Below are positions 63,971 to 64,000 of a stretch of DNA of 64,000 bases, in pieces (positions within the stretch are counted from its first letter, which is position 1; every line of letters starts with the position of its first letter). Both the position numbers and the translations under genes were made by a program. The notes under the pieces are model-generated. The model saw nothing but the letters and a program-made list of their open reading frames with translations, did not search any database and had not been told where the DNA came from. The stretch is from Nitrospirales bacterium (GTDB lineage Bacteria; Nitrospirota; Nitrospiria; Nitrospirales; UBA8639), in assembly GCA_031315915.1 (NCBI GenBank), contig JALDRK010000014.1:35092-99091 (forward strand), in the 5' to 3' direction.

Positions 63971-64000
63971 ATGACTTGGCTCATCACCACCTCATTGCGA
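63971..64000 (+). CDS. Start of RND efflux pump gene (CzcA-like), cut by window
   Basis: Ten codons, MTWLITTSLR, begin 11 bp after the adaptor stop. The sequence and position match the N-terminus of CzcA/CusA-type RND pumps (xxWLIxxSLRxR). The rest is outside the window, so the call rests mostly on context. Confidence 0.6.
   Translation, partial: MTWLITTSLR

Noticed and set aside
1..64000. tRNA, rRNA, tmRNA or insertion-sequence transposase genes
   Set aside because: No CCA-type cloverleaf ends, rRNA stretches or transposase motifs (DDE, HUH) were seen on either strand.

Overview
The window looks like chromosome of a Gram-negative, autotrophic or otherwise TCA-versatile bacterium, most probably Nitrospira or a close relative (phylum Nitrospirota). 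This is inferred from gene content and not from a marker: there is no rRNA or tRNA here. The supporting signs are a succinate dehydrogenase/fumarate reductase with an HdrB-like third subunit next to citrate synthase, an anchored c-type cytochrome, many HDOD and c-di-GMP proteins, a DUF4347 giant surface protein, and roughly half G+C.

Layout. 1-13 kb is mostly housekeeping: a POT peptide transporter (cut by the window edge) divergent from a TonB-dependent receptor, an HDOD protein facing a GGDEF cyclase, a SpoU-type RNA methyltransferase, PurE, a 1-Cys peroxiredoxin with a clear terminator, EttA with small envelope genes, a NUDIX hydrolase and Ogt. 13-25 kb is accessory: an XRE regulator, an orphan receiver, a broken MATE-like gene, a two-gene module of a tandem BREX-type (BrxC/BrxD-like) ATPase plus a DUF6499/DUF2285-like protein, then a pseudouridine synthase, GlnRS, a decayed ynbE-ydbL pair, and a PD-(D/E)XK nuclease relative that has lost its catalytic residues. 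25-31 kb carries small envelope proteins, a cytochrome, a hydrolase, a DUF3422 protein and a second HDOD protein.

31-49.4 kb is the most interesting block. A minus-strand operon encodes a TolC-type lipoprotein channel, a HlyD adaptor, a GAF-like/HlyD adaptor and a PqqD-M50-HlyD fusion. It is divergent from a 1744-residue protein with an N-terminal LEPR...FDGAA motif, DUF4347, a beta-helix, propeller-like and cadherin-like repeats, and C-terminal membrane segments. That gene is translationally coupled to a hybrid histidine kinase, followed by a receiver-GGDEF-EAL protein and an EAL-HDOD protein. I read this as an export or surface-display locus with its own c-di-GMP control. It contains no ABC ATPase or RND permease.

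49.6-64 kb holds lipA, a 53-residue CxxC protein, envelope lipoproteins, a Spy/CpxP-like protein, a central-carbon cluster (gltA, sdhA, SDR, sdhB, HdrB-like subunit), DUF2891, a YkgJ-SET operon, and the start of a CzcCBA-type RND metal-efflux operon that runs off the end.

Quality note: at least six genes show single-base frame changes, several at short homopolymers and two as compensating pairs. This suggests residual indel errors in a long-read or metagenome assembly, although real decay is not excluded. The ynbE-ydbL remnant looks like genuine decay.
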